Source: Smittium mucronatum
Taxonomy: Eukaryota; Kickxellomycota; Harpellomycetes; Harpellales; Legeriomycetaceae
Direction of reading: 5' to 3'
NCBI GenBank assembly: GCA_001953115.1
Contig: LSSL01004392.1
Coordinates: forward strand, 1 to 22,657
DNA length: 22,657 bases
Both the position numbers and the translations under genes were made by a program. Below are positions 9,631 through 19,656 of the stretch, in pieces. The notes under the pieces were generated by a model. That model made no database searches, had not been told where the DNA came from, and saw nothing but the letters and a program-made list of their open reading frames with translations. Position 1 is the stretch's first letter, and each line of letters starts with the position of its first letter.

Positions 9631-12600
9631 GAAAAATATATAAGTTAAATAATTTAATATTTATATTGTTATTATTTCAAATAACTTTAAATATTTTTTT
9701 ATACGTTAATAAGTATCTATAAGCAAAATTATTAAATATAATAAATTCCTATAATTAGGGTAATCACTAAAAAATCTTCATGCAATTTGAAAATTTTTTT
9801 GATTACTTCTTATGGCGTATTGATTTGAAAAATTTAGTCAAAAATAGAAAAATTATGTGATTTTTAAATTCTTTAGATCATTATTAACAAATGATAGAAT
9901 TTCTGAATCATGATAATTATTAAAATTATTTTCATTAAATTTTTAATTTATAATTTCAGTACATTCCCAAATAGTCTAGGACAAAAATACTTAGGTATTT
10001 TTTTAAATATTTTTAAATAAAAAATATCCTACATATTTGGTTTACCGAATGGTTATTGAATAATGAGTACCACTTATTTATTCGTTTAAATTTTTTATTA
10101 GCATAAGCTTAAGCTCAAAAAAAAAAAAAAAAACATGATAATTTATAAAATTTTAAAACATTTTTTAGGATATAAAAAAAATAACATAACTGTAAGTACA
10201 TTAATTCTTAATATGTATTTTTTTATATGTAGTAAGGAAAAAAACTCGGTTTATTAGTCTTATCATTTTTATTCAAACATGATATTTCTCGTTTGATGCA
10301 CCTAAGATTTTAGATATTAAAAATTACTATTATTCCAATTTTTTAATATTTTATAGCGATCAATATAAAAAATTACCACATTTAGATTCTTAATACATGT
10401 TATGAAACAATAAATTCAGTACACGCATTGAATATTTCAACTATAAAGAAATCCTCCCATAAGCATAATTGACTTTTAGAAAATAGAAAATGGTATAAAT
10501 AAGGAGGCTTAGCCATTTTGGAATGGCTAAACTTTTCAACTTGTCTTTTTCCCATTCTTTTATATTTTTAACTAGTATATTATTTTACCTTTTATTATCC
10601 AAATTATCTCATTAAACCTGATCTTTACAGAATCTGGAATAATTTATTAATTATAGTTTTTTCTGAAAATAAAAATAGTCACTTGAACTTCAAATATGAT
10701 ATATCGAAATTTTATCTCAAAATAGGGTCAAATATTTTTTCTCTCTGACAAAATAGGGAAAATGTGGTAATCTATTTCGCATTATAGTTTCGAAAAATGA
10801 ATATTAAAAATAAATTTATGACTTATATTTTCTCATTTAGATATCATATTTGTATTATCGATATTCAGTTATTTTTTTTAGAAGATTTGAAATCGTGTAA
10901 TTTATTTGACCTATTTTGATATTATTTTGAATATTTGAATATTTTTGCAATTTAATCTATTTTTTTTTCATACTCATAAATAAAATTAAATTGTGGATAG
11001 AAAAATTTACCAATTTTTATTAGAATTTCTATTACTAAAATTTTAGTTTTTGGATTAAAGTGTTGAGAGTTGTTGATAGGAATTAAATTTTTAATCTTAC
11101 AATAGTTATTTCAGAAGAACCAAAATATAATTTAGAGGGACTAAAAAAAAATTAGCAAAAAATTTAATAATGCTAACGCAATTTTAGTGCTTTGTATTTT
11201 GAGATTTATTGGAATATTTACAAAAAAGTTGACGCTCTACAAGTTTTTTATATGAAATAGAGGTATAAGATGCAACTCGGAATTATTTTCGCTTTAAATC
11301 TTTTTCGGAAAACAAAAGGATTCAAAAATTAATATTTTTATAATTGGAATCAAGTAGAATTCTATGAAGGGTTTTCCTGGATGAAAAAATATCAAAAAAT
11401 TATTAAAAAATCTTCAATATATAACTGAAGACTCTTTTTTTATCATGTTAGAGCTAAAAAAAAATTCCGAATTATAAAGAATCCAAGAGATAATTATATC
11501 AGGTAAAACTCCAATAAAATATAGATATATTTTTTAAGTACTAAGTGGAACTTTAAAATATATAATAGGCAATATCATTCCGATCTTCAGGTAAAGTCTG
11601 ATTATTGGGTGAAATTTTATAAAATTCTTTCTGTAATTTAGATTGAATTTTATGTTCAAATAATTAATACATTTATAAAACATTACTCTATTGGAATTAG
11701 CTTAAAATGTAATAGCTAAAAAAAATAAGTGAAGTTTTAAAAAATTAAACCCAGAAAAACATGCAGTTAAATTAATCTGGTTTCTTTATTTTGTAAATCT
11801 CAATTTTTCTTCTCACCCATCAATTATTTATTAGAAATTATAGCTGAATTTTTTCCCTTCTAAGCTTAATACACCCTATTGCTTGGGTATTTCTTAAATT
11901 GGTTCTAAAATATATCACTATTAGATATTTGTAAATACTTGTAATTTCTGATGATTATAATGATATTAGAAATCAATAAAACATGAAAATAGCTAATAAT
12001 TCAATGGTTGATGATTTATTTCTCTAATTACTGAATTTTTTTTATGAGATTATTTTGAAAATGTTTAAATATAATTTATAAATACAAAAAAAAAATTCTT
12101 CAATATTATAAGCTGGAATTAAAATAGAGAATGGTTAATATTATTTTTAAAATTTGGGTCTAGGTGTTATTTTATTTAATTTAAAAAACTTATATTAATT
12201 GATATAATTGTTCAAGTTATACTGATATCAAAATTTTGAAATTCTGGAAAATAAATCTTATTACTGGATGTTTCTCTTTTAACTGCATTTTTTTTTTTCA
12301 TGAGAGAGAAGAAATTTTGCTAGTTTCTAAGTTTTTTTTAATTTAAATCAACCTAAACTCAGGATCATAATTTTTTTAGTGCTAGATTTTATTATAATAA
12401 GCCTGTTTTTATACATATGTCACTTTATTTCACAGCTTCAAGGGTAATAACTAAAAAAACATGAAAATCTGACTTTAAAAAAAATTTATCTATTGCTATT
12501 AGAGCTTAATGCAATGTGTTAATTGCAAATAAATATAGTTTTTTATTTTTTCTTAAAAACAGATATGTTTTATCTCATTTAAAAATTGAATTTTTTTTAA

Positions 12601-12690
12601 AATAGTTTATAAATTTTTGAATATATAACTTGATTTTATTTACCTATATAAATATTTTACATAGATTTATAGAGTTTTATATATAGTACG
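9631..12690. other. AT-rich gene-free stretch with poly(A) run and hairpin
   Basis: I recognise no gene. Points of structure are an A17 run at 10117-10133 directly after the palindrome AGCTTAAGCT (10106-10115), and the perfect hairpin at 10509-10530 listed separately. Around 11200-11700 the plus strand has short, slightly more complex frames (for example SGKTPIKYRYIF), but stops and frame changes prevent any assignment. Confidence 0.55.
10509..10530. repeat. Perfect 9-bp stem hairpin
   Basis: TTAGCCATT (10509-10517) pairs perfectly with AATGGCTAA (10522-10530) across a TTGG loop. CTTTTCAACTTG follows. It could be a terminator-like fold on the plus strand or the core of a small palindromic element. 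No adjacent gene supports either reading. Confidence 0.5.
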
Positions 12691-12691
12691 T

Positions 12692-12753
12692 GGATTTGAT
12701 CTCTACGATAATTTTATTTTTAACATGCGATTTTGATCCCTACGTAATTTTGA
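12692..12753 (+). repeat. Imperfect direct repeat, about 25-bp units
   Basis: GGATTTGATCTCTACGATAA (from 12692) is followed 36 bases later by CGATTTTGATCCCTACGTAA (from 12728). Both units continue into ATTTT. They look like a tandem duplication that has since diverged. No function is apparent. Confidence 0.4.
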
Positions 12754-13570
12754 TATGATTTAATGAAGATTAAATTTTATTAAATAAAAAATTAATTAAT
12801 ATAAGTGAAGGTAAATCACCGTAAATTTTCATTAGCAATAATTATTTGTGTCTAATCCATTTTAAGGATGACTTCATTTATTCCTGTTCAAATAAAAAAT
12901 ATCTTTTTCATGAATATAAACTAGAATGAAATATTATAGCTTTAAGATGATATTTTGGACAAAAAAAAATCTGGAATAGCTCATTTTATTGATTATATTA
13001 ATTTATTGTAATTATTTTGTTTTATATATAAAGAAGTAATTTAATATCTTTAGGAAACTAATCTATTTTAAATTTTAGGCCAACAAAAATTACATTCATT
13101 TTATAAATTTAAAAGTATATCTATGGAAAATAATACTAATAAATTATGTCATAGAGCTGAATAACGTTCAAAAGATTATAAATATTAAAATTATAGAAAT
13201 GAAATTAACAGAATTGGATTTTGGTTTGTTTAAAAACGAATATATTATTTAACTTGAATAATGTTAGCCGACTACAGCTTTATTTTTCTTTATTTTTATA
13301 AATTTGGTAAATATTTAAAAAACGCGATTGTTAAATGTTATAAAAATTAAATAAAAAATATATTATCTGAAATTATCTAGATTAATTTTCTATTTTGTCT
13401 TCCGATTTTTTCGATATAACACTTTGTAAATTTCTAGCATATTTAGAACAATAGAGCGTTATGTATAGTAAAAAAAATTATTAGGAAAAAATTTTGCTAA
13501 AATATTTTAACTTTTACAAGTTTACTCCCCACAATAAATTTATCAGTGTTTATCATGCATGAAAATGGCA
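12754..13570. other. AT-rich gene-free stretch
   Basis: Nothing recognisable. Composition returns to strongly AT-rich with no open frame, RNA gene or clear repeat before the moderately GC-richer block that starts near 13.55 kb. Confidence 0.5.
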
Positions 13571-13571
13571 T

Positions 13572-13739
13572 TTTAGAAATACAGCTCTATTATTTCGCTT
13601 TGAAAATAAAACATCTAATACTATAATAAACGATAATCTCCATAAAAATAGTGGCTTTCTCGCAGCTCTGGAGGCTATTAACCTAATTGAGGTGAAGCTA
13701 ACAGTCTGAGTTGATTTTTTGCCTGACAAGTGGAAATGA
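13572..13739 (+). pseudogene. Coding-like patch with weak RNase H-like pattern
   Basis: One plus-strand frame runs 55 codons with a single internal TGA (13707-13709). It reads NTALLFRFENKTSNTI, then SGFLAALEAINL, then KLTV (stop) VDFLPDKWK. The SGFLAALEAINL block followed by a strand ending in V-x-D resembles the 'aEllAaleAl.la....ltiytDS' segment of type I RNase H, where the Glu and the Asp are catalytic. Here the expected catalytic Glu position reads Gly-Phe. The upstream first Asp is not visible, so the match is only suggestive. The overlapping minus-strand ATG frame (13553-13744) is a shadow as far as I can tell. If real, it would be the tail of another retroelement. Confidence 0.22.
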
Positions 13740-15220
13740 TACACCTTTTACGTACAAGAGAATATTGATTAAGAGAATTGGAGAACCTCTTTTGAACTCA
13801 TTCTGGGATTATGAATTTTCTTGATATTAATATGATGATGCTAGTATTGATAAAGAAAGAATATAAACCGGAGTATAAATTAATAATAATTATTATATTA
13901 TATTAACGAACGAGAGGGAGAAACAGACCCTCCCGGTTAGAATCTAATATAAATAGTAATTTTCATAAATGATTTACATTGAAGAATGATATATAAAAGG
14001 AAAATTTACAGTATGCATGCTTTTTGGCTATGGTAAAATAAATTAATAAGGGGTATAATCACTCCTTATAGTAATTTAGAAATAATGCTAATTCATCTAA
14101 AATTTTTTGACAATCTTAAACCTAACCCTTAATATCCATTGGGAAGTATGCAATACTTTTTCTCTTAATGCATCTAGTGAAGGAGATAATCCAGGATAAA
14201 AGATCTATAAATACGTACAGATCTGATGAAGATAGAGTACTTCTCTTTATATGGGGCGTATAAGAGGTAATGTTGATTATGCTAGAGAAAAAGAAGGATG
14301 AAGGGTTAGTTTTTATAATATATAAGAAGATATAGACGAAATAGTTAAAGGTTCTTCTGATATAATATTGGATGTTGAATCTGAAACCTTACCAAAAGAG
14401 TCTATAGCAAAGGAGAATATTTTGGAATATAAATAATAATGACTATTTTTTTCTTCAGAAGAATAACTTGGTTTAAAAACCACTAATTGAACCAATTATT
14501 GATCGGTATTTAACTTTTATTCCCAGGTAAAAAGAATGATAGCATTATCACTTAATAAATACTTGTTCTTTGATACCCAGTCCCAGTGAGGTTAATAAGG
14601 GGAGTAAATTAAAGACTAATGATTACATTTTTAAGATAGGTAGCACTTAATGTTATGAGGTAGGAGCGCAAAGAGAAATTTAATTGAATTACAGGTCCTA
14701 TTGTGAAGAATAAAATGGGATGTGGAAAAAACATACTTTCTATTTATCTTTGTGGGGGGTCCTAATTTTCTCAAATATAGGTAATGAAGGAGTATAAAAT
14801 TATTATAAGAATAGGCACTCGCCTATGAGTATATTTCGGTTATACGAGTTCATTATTAGTGCCAGTAAGATTAAGACTATAATGAACTCTGCTTGACTAC
14901 AGTCCTACACGGTAAGCAAGGGCGGGAGCCCTATTTAGGGCGATTCACCTTCCTTAAGTGGTGTTCTCTACTCCAAAGATATATTTAAAAATAATACCCT
15001 TACAGGACTGGGACAGCCTGCATGGGGATATTTTAAGGCATGCAAAAAATGAAAGTAATAACGGGAGCTATGGATTTATGCAGGCTGGGTCTATAGTACA
15101 GGTATCCCTCGATTTATGCGAGTATTTTTTGAACAAAAAAAATCCCATAAAATGAAATCTGCATACAGGGTTTTTCATAGCAATGTACCCTTTTTTCATT
15201 TCAATAGAGAATTTTTTATA
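13740..15220. other. Moderately GC-richer block, decayed and unrecognised
   Basis: This block has a more balanced composition than the 6 kb to its left and looks like old coding sequence, but I recognise no product. The best patch is a 36-codon plus-strand frame at 14326-14436. It is acidic (EDIDEIVKGSSDIILDVESE at its start, ending ENILEYK) and closed by TAA. A 65-codon plus frame at 14958-15155 contains LRHAKNESNNGSYGFMQAGS and is equally unfamiliar. Two small hairpins are present: ATAGGC/GCCTAT at 14811-14826 and GCCCT/AGGGC at 14928-14941. The block ends at the right terminus of the DIRS-like element. Confidence 0.45.
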
Positions 15221-15404
15221 GATATTAATAGAGCTCTTTAGAGCGAGAATTGATTAATATTATATGATGAGAGGAGATATATTAAGTGTTACCATCTTTA
15301 CTGGATAAAATAAACGAAATTACAAATTCTAAATTATATATATATATATATATATATGTTGTAAAGTACATAATATTATATCCTTATTTTTTTTTCTCAG
15401 AGGT
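15221..15404. repeat. DIRS right inverted terminal repeat with outer extension
   Basis: Read in reverse complement, this segment matches the two pieces of the left terminal repeat. 15319-15404 matches 19412-19500, including ATTACAAATTCTAA and ATATATGTTGTAAAGTA. 15281-15320 matches 22513-22554 at about 36 of 40 positions, and the match fades near 15260. The outermost 35-40 bases (from 15221) have no counterpart at the left end and would be the right-end extension known from DIRS-1. The outer 64 bases are also complementary to the internal region at 15432-15495. A (TA)n run of about eleven units (15335-15357) lies inside the repeat and is shorter or replaced by a T-run at the left copy. Confidence 0.85.
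15335..15357. repeat. (TA)n microsatellite inside the DIRS terminal repeat
   Basis: About eleven uninterrupted TA units. The corresponding place in the left terminal repeat has a short ATATATAT followed by a T-run, so the tract has expanded or been lost since insertion. Confidence 0.85.
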
Positions 15405-15431
15405 TCAAATGGGGAATGTGTGGGCGGTAAT

Positions 15432-15525
15432 TAATATATCTCCTCTAACCATATAACATTAATCAATTCTCGCTCTAAAGAGCTCGATTAATATCTATAT
15501 TATATCTCAAAGAGGAGATATATTA
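15432..15525. repeat. DIRS internal complementary region (ICR)
   Basis: The first half (15432-15495) is the reverse complement of the element's right end (15221-15284) at 60 of 64 positions. The second half (15496-15525) is the reverse complement of the left end: against 22550-22576 it matches 24 of 27 positions, and its TGAGATATAAT fits the left-end TGAAATATAAT better than the right-end CATCATATAAT. The junction at 15495/15496 therefore represents the right end joined to the left end. In the DIRS-1 replication model the ICR templates exactly this joint so that cDNA can be closed into a circle. The total of 94 bp is close to the roughly 88 bp that I recall for DIRS-1. Confidence 0.8.
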
Positions 15526-15557
15526 AAAATTTTCAAAGTATTTAATCAGTAATATTT

Positions 15558-16512
15558 ATGTCCGGATTCCGATTCAACCTGTAATAATTATGAAATATCA
15601 CTAAACAGACCGATTTGCTTGTGATATGATGAAATCTGCCGGGATTCCAGCGTTGGCTGCTAATGTTGCTCCGATCGCTCTAGCCTTAGGTAAACGATTT
15701 CCCTTATTTATTACCATCCTAGTAATAGCTTTTACGTTCCTAGAGATGCTATCTACCTACAACAGCTTTGAGTGGTTCTTCAAAAATAGGAAAAGGTGTT
15801 TTATAGTGACAGTATTATCGATCTCGTGGGTTGTTGGGCACGGAATGTTGGAAACTTTTTGCCTATATATTTTGTAAGCTACCACGAGACATAGAAACTT
15901 GTCCTTATGTGACTTTAAAACACACAATCTTTCTATTGGCCTACCTTTTCTTTTATCCTTGAGTGCTACAATTGTAAATCTTACTTCCAGATCGGTGAGT
16001 ATTGTACTTACATCGTCTATCCTGTGGATATCACTTGGCCTTAGAAAGACACATGTTGATGTTATCCAGAATTTCTTAGCTGTTAGTGTCTTGATCTGAA
16101 CTTTTCCGTGAGTCCTAGTTTCTTGAAGTATTCGAGTATCTGAGAGATGTCTATCTCTACTCCCTTATAATCTTTAATACTCATTTCTTCGATATTTTTT
16201 ATAAATAGATAAAAAAATTTTAAACTATTTTTATCTATATTTGAGTTAAAAAATTGTAATATTGCGACTTTTAAACCTAGATTGTGTTAATATTTGGCTT
16301 CCTTTCTAAATATATCTCAGAAAAGTAATTAATTAACGAGGTAGAAATAGATTTGCTTCCATTATCTTTAGTCAAAAACCAATTCTTAAATCTTCTTTAA
16401 ATTGCCGCGTTTTTAGTTTTGCTTCTAATCGACCTTTGGCTGGGGGTCATGATATCAATAACTGTTTCAGTAAAACCTTTTTCTTTGAGGAAACATCCTT
16501 GACTCTCAATAG
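15558..16512 (-). pseudogene. DIRS tyrosine recombinase, frameshifted
   Basis: This is the integrase of DIRS elements, a lambda-type recombinase that would insert the circular cDNA. On the minus strand the N-terminal helical domain begins FLKEKGFTETVIDIM (about 16490) and continues RRFKNWFL and INYFSEIYLERKPNINTI, as in the SAM-like domain of these proteins. After a frame change come ISQILEYFKKLG, then LTAKKFWI and LRPSDIHRID (about 16045-16016), which holds the first catalytic Arg. KDKRKGRPIERLCVL is the central strand region. KARAIGATLAANAGIPADFI (about 15680-15620) is the 'HSxRxxGa..aa.aGip' block: Arg is kept, but the His position of HxxR reads Pro. QANRS has Arg where 'QANW' is usual. 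FHNYYRL (about 15590-15570) holds the nucleophilic Tyr. Stops and shifts separate these blocks, so it is inactive. Confidence 0.88.
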
Positions 16513-17336
16513 TGATAGGGTCAGTTTCTTGTTCTCCTAGAGCGGAGATTCTCTGCTTCTGATTTCCGGTCTGATCTTTGATACTTGTAAAATTATAGGC
16601 TGATCTATAATCAGCTTCAGTAAATCCGATTACCAGATTGCTGATGTACAGTACGGAATTATCAGAGATATTTTGATTCTCTCTCTCCTCAATTTCAGTA
16701 GAACTTGTGGTATTAAGTTCCAGGGGGGACAACAGTAAAAGCTGTTCCACTCTGAACAATTTTTTGAGAATGCTTTCAATCCCGTCGCATTCTTGTCCCT
16801 GTAACAACTGTAGTGGTTACTGTTTTTTCTTTTTTTTTTTTGGTGCAAATAGGTCGACTTCGTGTTGGAAGTCCATGTTCTGTATTAGTTTAACAGTATT
16901 GTACGACAGTTAAAATTCTTTTTGTGGAGATAGTCTGCTCGGTGCGTCCACTGGATTGATTTACGTTGGTACATATGTCACCTGGGGACGAGTGTTCGTT
17001 TTAAGGAAATGAAACCAAATTTTCTCTGAAACTTCTAGCAGTTTGGGAAAAATAGTCCCCTCAAATCTCCTTACGTATTCTAGAGTTTTAGTGCTGTCTG
17101 AATAGATTAACACAGAGCGTCCAACAACATCTGTGAGCCGGATGCATATAATACGGTCAATAATTTCTTGACGTTTATATGCATTACTGCTTCTGATGGA
17201 TACCACAAACTGGAATAGGTGCGGGATCCCACAACTATACCCTATGCTGTGCTGCTGAAATCTGTAAACATATTCAGATCTGGGATCTCTGGGATGAACT
17301 AAAGACCGCTCCACTTCGTTTACTGGTCCAATCACC
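16513..17336 (-). pseudogene. DIRS RNase H and C-terminal linker, frameshifted
   Basis: This part would remove the RNA template strand. Minus strand: IPEIPDLNMFTDFSSTA, then an in-frame TAG at a Trp position, then GIVVGSH, matches the DIRS RNase H start, with the first catalytic Asp kept (TDFS). MHINVKKLLTV follows; the family has Glu in 'xxKELL', and this copy has Lys. After a frame change, SVLIYSDSTKTLEYVRRFEG supplies the YSDS Asp. KIWFHFLKTNTRPQVTYVPT, a TAA, then INPVDAPSR form the typical end ('..tYvPs.fNpaDapSR'). Further on come EVDLFAPKK, CCPPWNLIPQVLLKL and a Ser-Ala-Ile-Trp remnant, the conserved 'DLFA...PPWNLI' linker that precedes the recombinase. No methyltransferase domain is present. 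Confidence 0.85.
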
Positions 17337-18530
17337 AAGCTAGATTCTGAGCTACTAGCTTGGTTATTTTCACTGTCGAGGTATATAAACTCTTAGACAG
17401 TGATATATTCTTTAGCTCCAATAGAAGTCTTAGAATTAGACGTCCAGGGAGGAGGGCTACTGAAATTTTTTGAGCTTTTATAATGAAGCTCGCTAAACAT
17501 TTCAATGTCGTCTTTCCCGCGTTAGTCAGTTTGCTGGCTTCCCTTCTGAGGTCCCTTAACTTTTCTGATAGAACTATAAGACTCATATCTCGAGAGTTTA
17601 TCATCATAATCAATTGCGTTATTGGTTAGGATGGTGTTATGCTGGATTTCTCTTGTTTGATTTTGTATCCTAGGTTGGCTAACTAAAAGAAAACCATTTC
17701 TATTTTCCTTATACACTTCACCTTGACTCTCCTATTATCAGTAGATCGTAGAAGTATTCTGAGACTCGGATATCCTGAGGCCGTGCCTAGACCAGTACTG
17801 ACTTGAAAACCTTGTTAAAGGTGTGATGGGCTCGGCGAGAAGCCAATGGGTATGACTCGAAATTGAAATTTCCTTCCGTTCCAACAAATCTCATATATTT
17901 CTTGCATTCCTGATGAATAAAAAAAATTCATAAACGCGTCTTCAAGATCTAGCGATTTCATTAATCCCTCCTTCTGATCATCCTGAATATGAACGCCAGA
18001 GTCTCAATCTTTAATTACCGCATCTCCACGTAGCTTTTGAGTTTCCGGAGATCCAAAACCGAGCGGAGGTCGCCAGTCTTCTTTGAAATTGTGAAGAGGT
18101 TGCTTTAAAATCTGGGGGTTCTCATACTCACTTCATCGATGGCTCTCTTTGACAAGAGAGCTGCTACCTCCTTAATGATGGCCTGGCTCGACTCCCGGGT
18201 CATCTTCCTATTAAAGAGATAGGGGTGGAACGTCAGCGGGGGGTCCCCGGCTGTGGACGCAGGCGCGCTCCCTCGTGCATAAAATTTCCATAACTCGTTT
18301 TTCGAATGTCGATGCGTCGGCTGTGCCTCGGTATTCTCCTTCAAAAAGATTTATGTAAATTTTCCGTTCTCAGAAAAATATTTGATTGGATTGGATCCCT
18401 GAACGGGATCACAAACTCTTTCTAAACTATGTTCTCACCCATTGATTTTCGATGAGTTTCTCCCAATCGGCTCGAAAAATAGCGAGGCGTCCTATGACGA
18501 GGGAAGACGTTTTTTTCTCTACTGAGCGCT
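17337..18530 (-). pseudogene. DIRS reverse transcriptase, frameshifted
   Basis: This would synthesise cDNA from the element RNA. Minus-strand blocks in order: GRLAIFRADWEKLIENQWV (about 18490-18433) and EFVIPF, the signature lead-in of DIRS polymerases; EVAALLSKRAIDEV (about 18170-18130); SNLFTISKKTGDLRSVLDLR (about 18100-18045), where the expected Tyr before Ser reads TAA; SLDLEDAFMNF with the first catalytic Asp; ICWNGRKFQFRVIPIGFSPS; TFNKVFKSVLV then TAG at a Trp position; and VSEYFYDLLIIGES (about 17760-17727). The catalytic box reads YFYD (17745-17756) instead of YxDD, so one of the two metal-binding Asp is lost. The thumb region LRDLRREASKLTNAGKTTL and LLPGRLILRLLLELKNISLS follow. There are several frame changes; the protein is dead. 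Confidence 0.88.
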
Positions 18531-19262
18531 CTGATTCTTGCCCCTTTGAGATAATTTTTGGCTCTTCTTTCTCTGTGAATGACCTTCTTGATTGTGGGAG
18601 GTGCTGGGCTTATACTGATCCGGTGCAGCTTGTTGGATTGGCACCCTTGCAGCGGAGTAGATATAACCTGGCTACTGACGCTGAATAAAGGTACCCTTCC
18701 GTTGGTTCCTGCTCCTATAAAACTTTTTCCTTGCTGAGATTATATTATCATGTTCATCTTTAGCAATCAATGGTTTTATTATTGATTCGATAAGATGAGG
18801 AGCACATCCTGGGAGATTCATTGTCTTGTGCAGGTTATCTATCCTGCTCTGAATAATAGTAGATTCCAGGTCGGTTAGCAATGTTCTATATTAATCCTAA
18901 AAGTACTATTTACCTTAGTTTTATGGATCCATTTATCTTCTCTGGTGGATCTGCTCATATATATAGTGGTACAAAGGCCTTGTTAACTGATAAAGTGGTT
19001 TCTGTATGCTGTACAGTGTTGAGTCCGTCTTTTTGACATTAGGTGGTGCTGCATAGTTCAGTGGTGACGGCTTTTAGTTCATCCAAATGAACTTTGGTAA
19101 TTCGTAAACAATGTCCTTCCTGACATTTTCCTTCAAATCCAGAATACTTCCAGTAGTTCTGGGAAATCATCAATTTCCACTATAATAGCCTTATTTCTAT
19201 TGTGTGTTTCGTCTCACCCAGTATCTTTAACATCCATCGTTTGCTCTTGATGAAATCCATGT
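18531..19262 (-). pseudogene. DIRS gag-like protein, frameshifted
   Basis: This would be the structural or nucleic-acid-binding protein of the element. On the minus strand, N-terminal pieces include VEIDDFPELLEVFW (about 19175-19135) and KDIVYELPKFIW. KPSPLNYAAPPNVKKTDSTL then YSIQKPLYQLTRPLYHYI (about 19070-18960) matches the conserved '..pP.ln..vkk.D..ly.iQ..l...tRPldyyi' region of DIRS gags. MLTDLESTIIQSRIDNLHKT then MNLPGCAPHLIESIIKPL (18881-18774) matches the '..RldNLHkgl.LPG.p..Lve...KPL' region that I know from fungal DIRS gags. A basic tail rich in Gln, Ser and Lys follows and runs towards the polymerase lead-in. A second overlapping minus-strand frame from an ATG at 19260, with one TAG, gives WKYSGFEGKCQEGHCL and is probably a shadow. 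The N-terminus is not fixed. Confidence 0.78.
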
Positions 19263-19411
19263 TGCTATCTTTTTGCCATGAGAGCGTTGACCTCTTTTGA
19301 AATTTTTTGCGTAATTTTTATGTATTGCTTATCGATTGTGTTTTTAAGTTTATGAATTTATAGTTTAAACGTTTAAATTCTTAGTATCTAAAATTTATTA
19401 AGCTATTAGTG
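19263..19411 (-). other. DIRS 5' leader
   Basis: Sequence between the left inverted terminal repeat and the first gag remnant. It should contain the transcription start or leader if DIRS-1 is a guide, since those terminal repeats act as promoters. No promoter motif can be named here. Confidence 0.4.
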
Positions 19412-19500
19412 TACCTATGCGAAAGAAAAGATGATAAATATATAATGTTATTTACTTTACAACATATATATGATAAATTTTTTTTTTTAGAATTTGTAAT
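19412..19500. repeat. DIRS left inverted terminal repeat, inner part
   Basis: The reverse complement of this segment aligns with 15319-15404. Shared words include ATTACAAATTCTAA at the outer side, ATATATATGTTGTAAAGTA in the middle and an AGGT at the inner limit. It stops exactly where the MULE begins. The remainder of the repeat resumes at 22516. Confidence 0.85.
19493..19500 (+). repeat. MULE target-site duplication, left copy
   Basis: TTTGTAAT here is repeated at 22508-22515. Extending one base left gives a 9-bp duplication with one mismatch (A against C), the size range typical of Mutator-like elements. The uninterrupted right terminal repeat of the DIRS element contains this target word once, followed by TTCGTTTATT, as the right copy is. 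Confidence 0.85.
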
Positions 19501-19656
19501 TAGTTAAAATGTATTCATAGGTCTATTTGCGGGAAATTGTATCAAATTGTGTAAAAATCAGTTTAAATGATTAAATCTCGATCAAATCTTGTTTAATTGT
19601 ATCAATTTAGAATGAATTAGTCAAATTGTGGTATTTCCCAATAAAAATCTGTCAGT
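19501..19656. repeat. MULE left terminal inverted repeat
   Basis: Aligns with the reverse complement of 22351-22507. The most conserved words are TGTATCAAATTGT (19538-19550, paired with 22459-22471), AGTCAAATTGT and, near the inner edge, AATAAAAAT followed by TG and CA. The outermost 35 bases are conserved poorly but begin with GTTA on both sides. Divergence is high, as expected for an old element. Confidence 0.8.

Noticed and set aside
10117..10133. A17 run as the poly(A) tail of a plus-strand retroposon
   Set aside because: No recognisable element body lies to its left and no target duplication was found. A-runs are common at this composition.
14811..14941. tRNA- or structured-RNA-like gene, from two hairpins
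   Set aside because: No cloverleaf, no TTCGA-type T-loop box and no consistent arm spacing.
15221..15495. The 64-bp inverted repeat as a stand-alone MITE of about 275 bp
   Set aside because: One arm is the DIRS right terminus (shared with the left terminal repeat beyond the MULE) and the other is the ICR, so the DIRS model explains both and also the sequence next to each arm.
15626..16099. Plus-strand frames that look like small membrane proteins (15626-15877, 15899-16099)
   Set aside because: They are antisense to the tyrosine recombinase remnant, whose motifs are clear on the minus strand.
16707..18688. Plus-strand frames at 16707-16913 and 18452-18688
   Set aside because: Antisense to DIRS RNase H linker and to the RT lead-in respectively.
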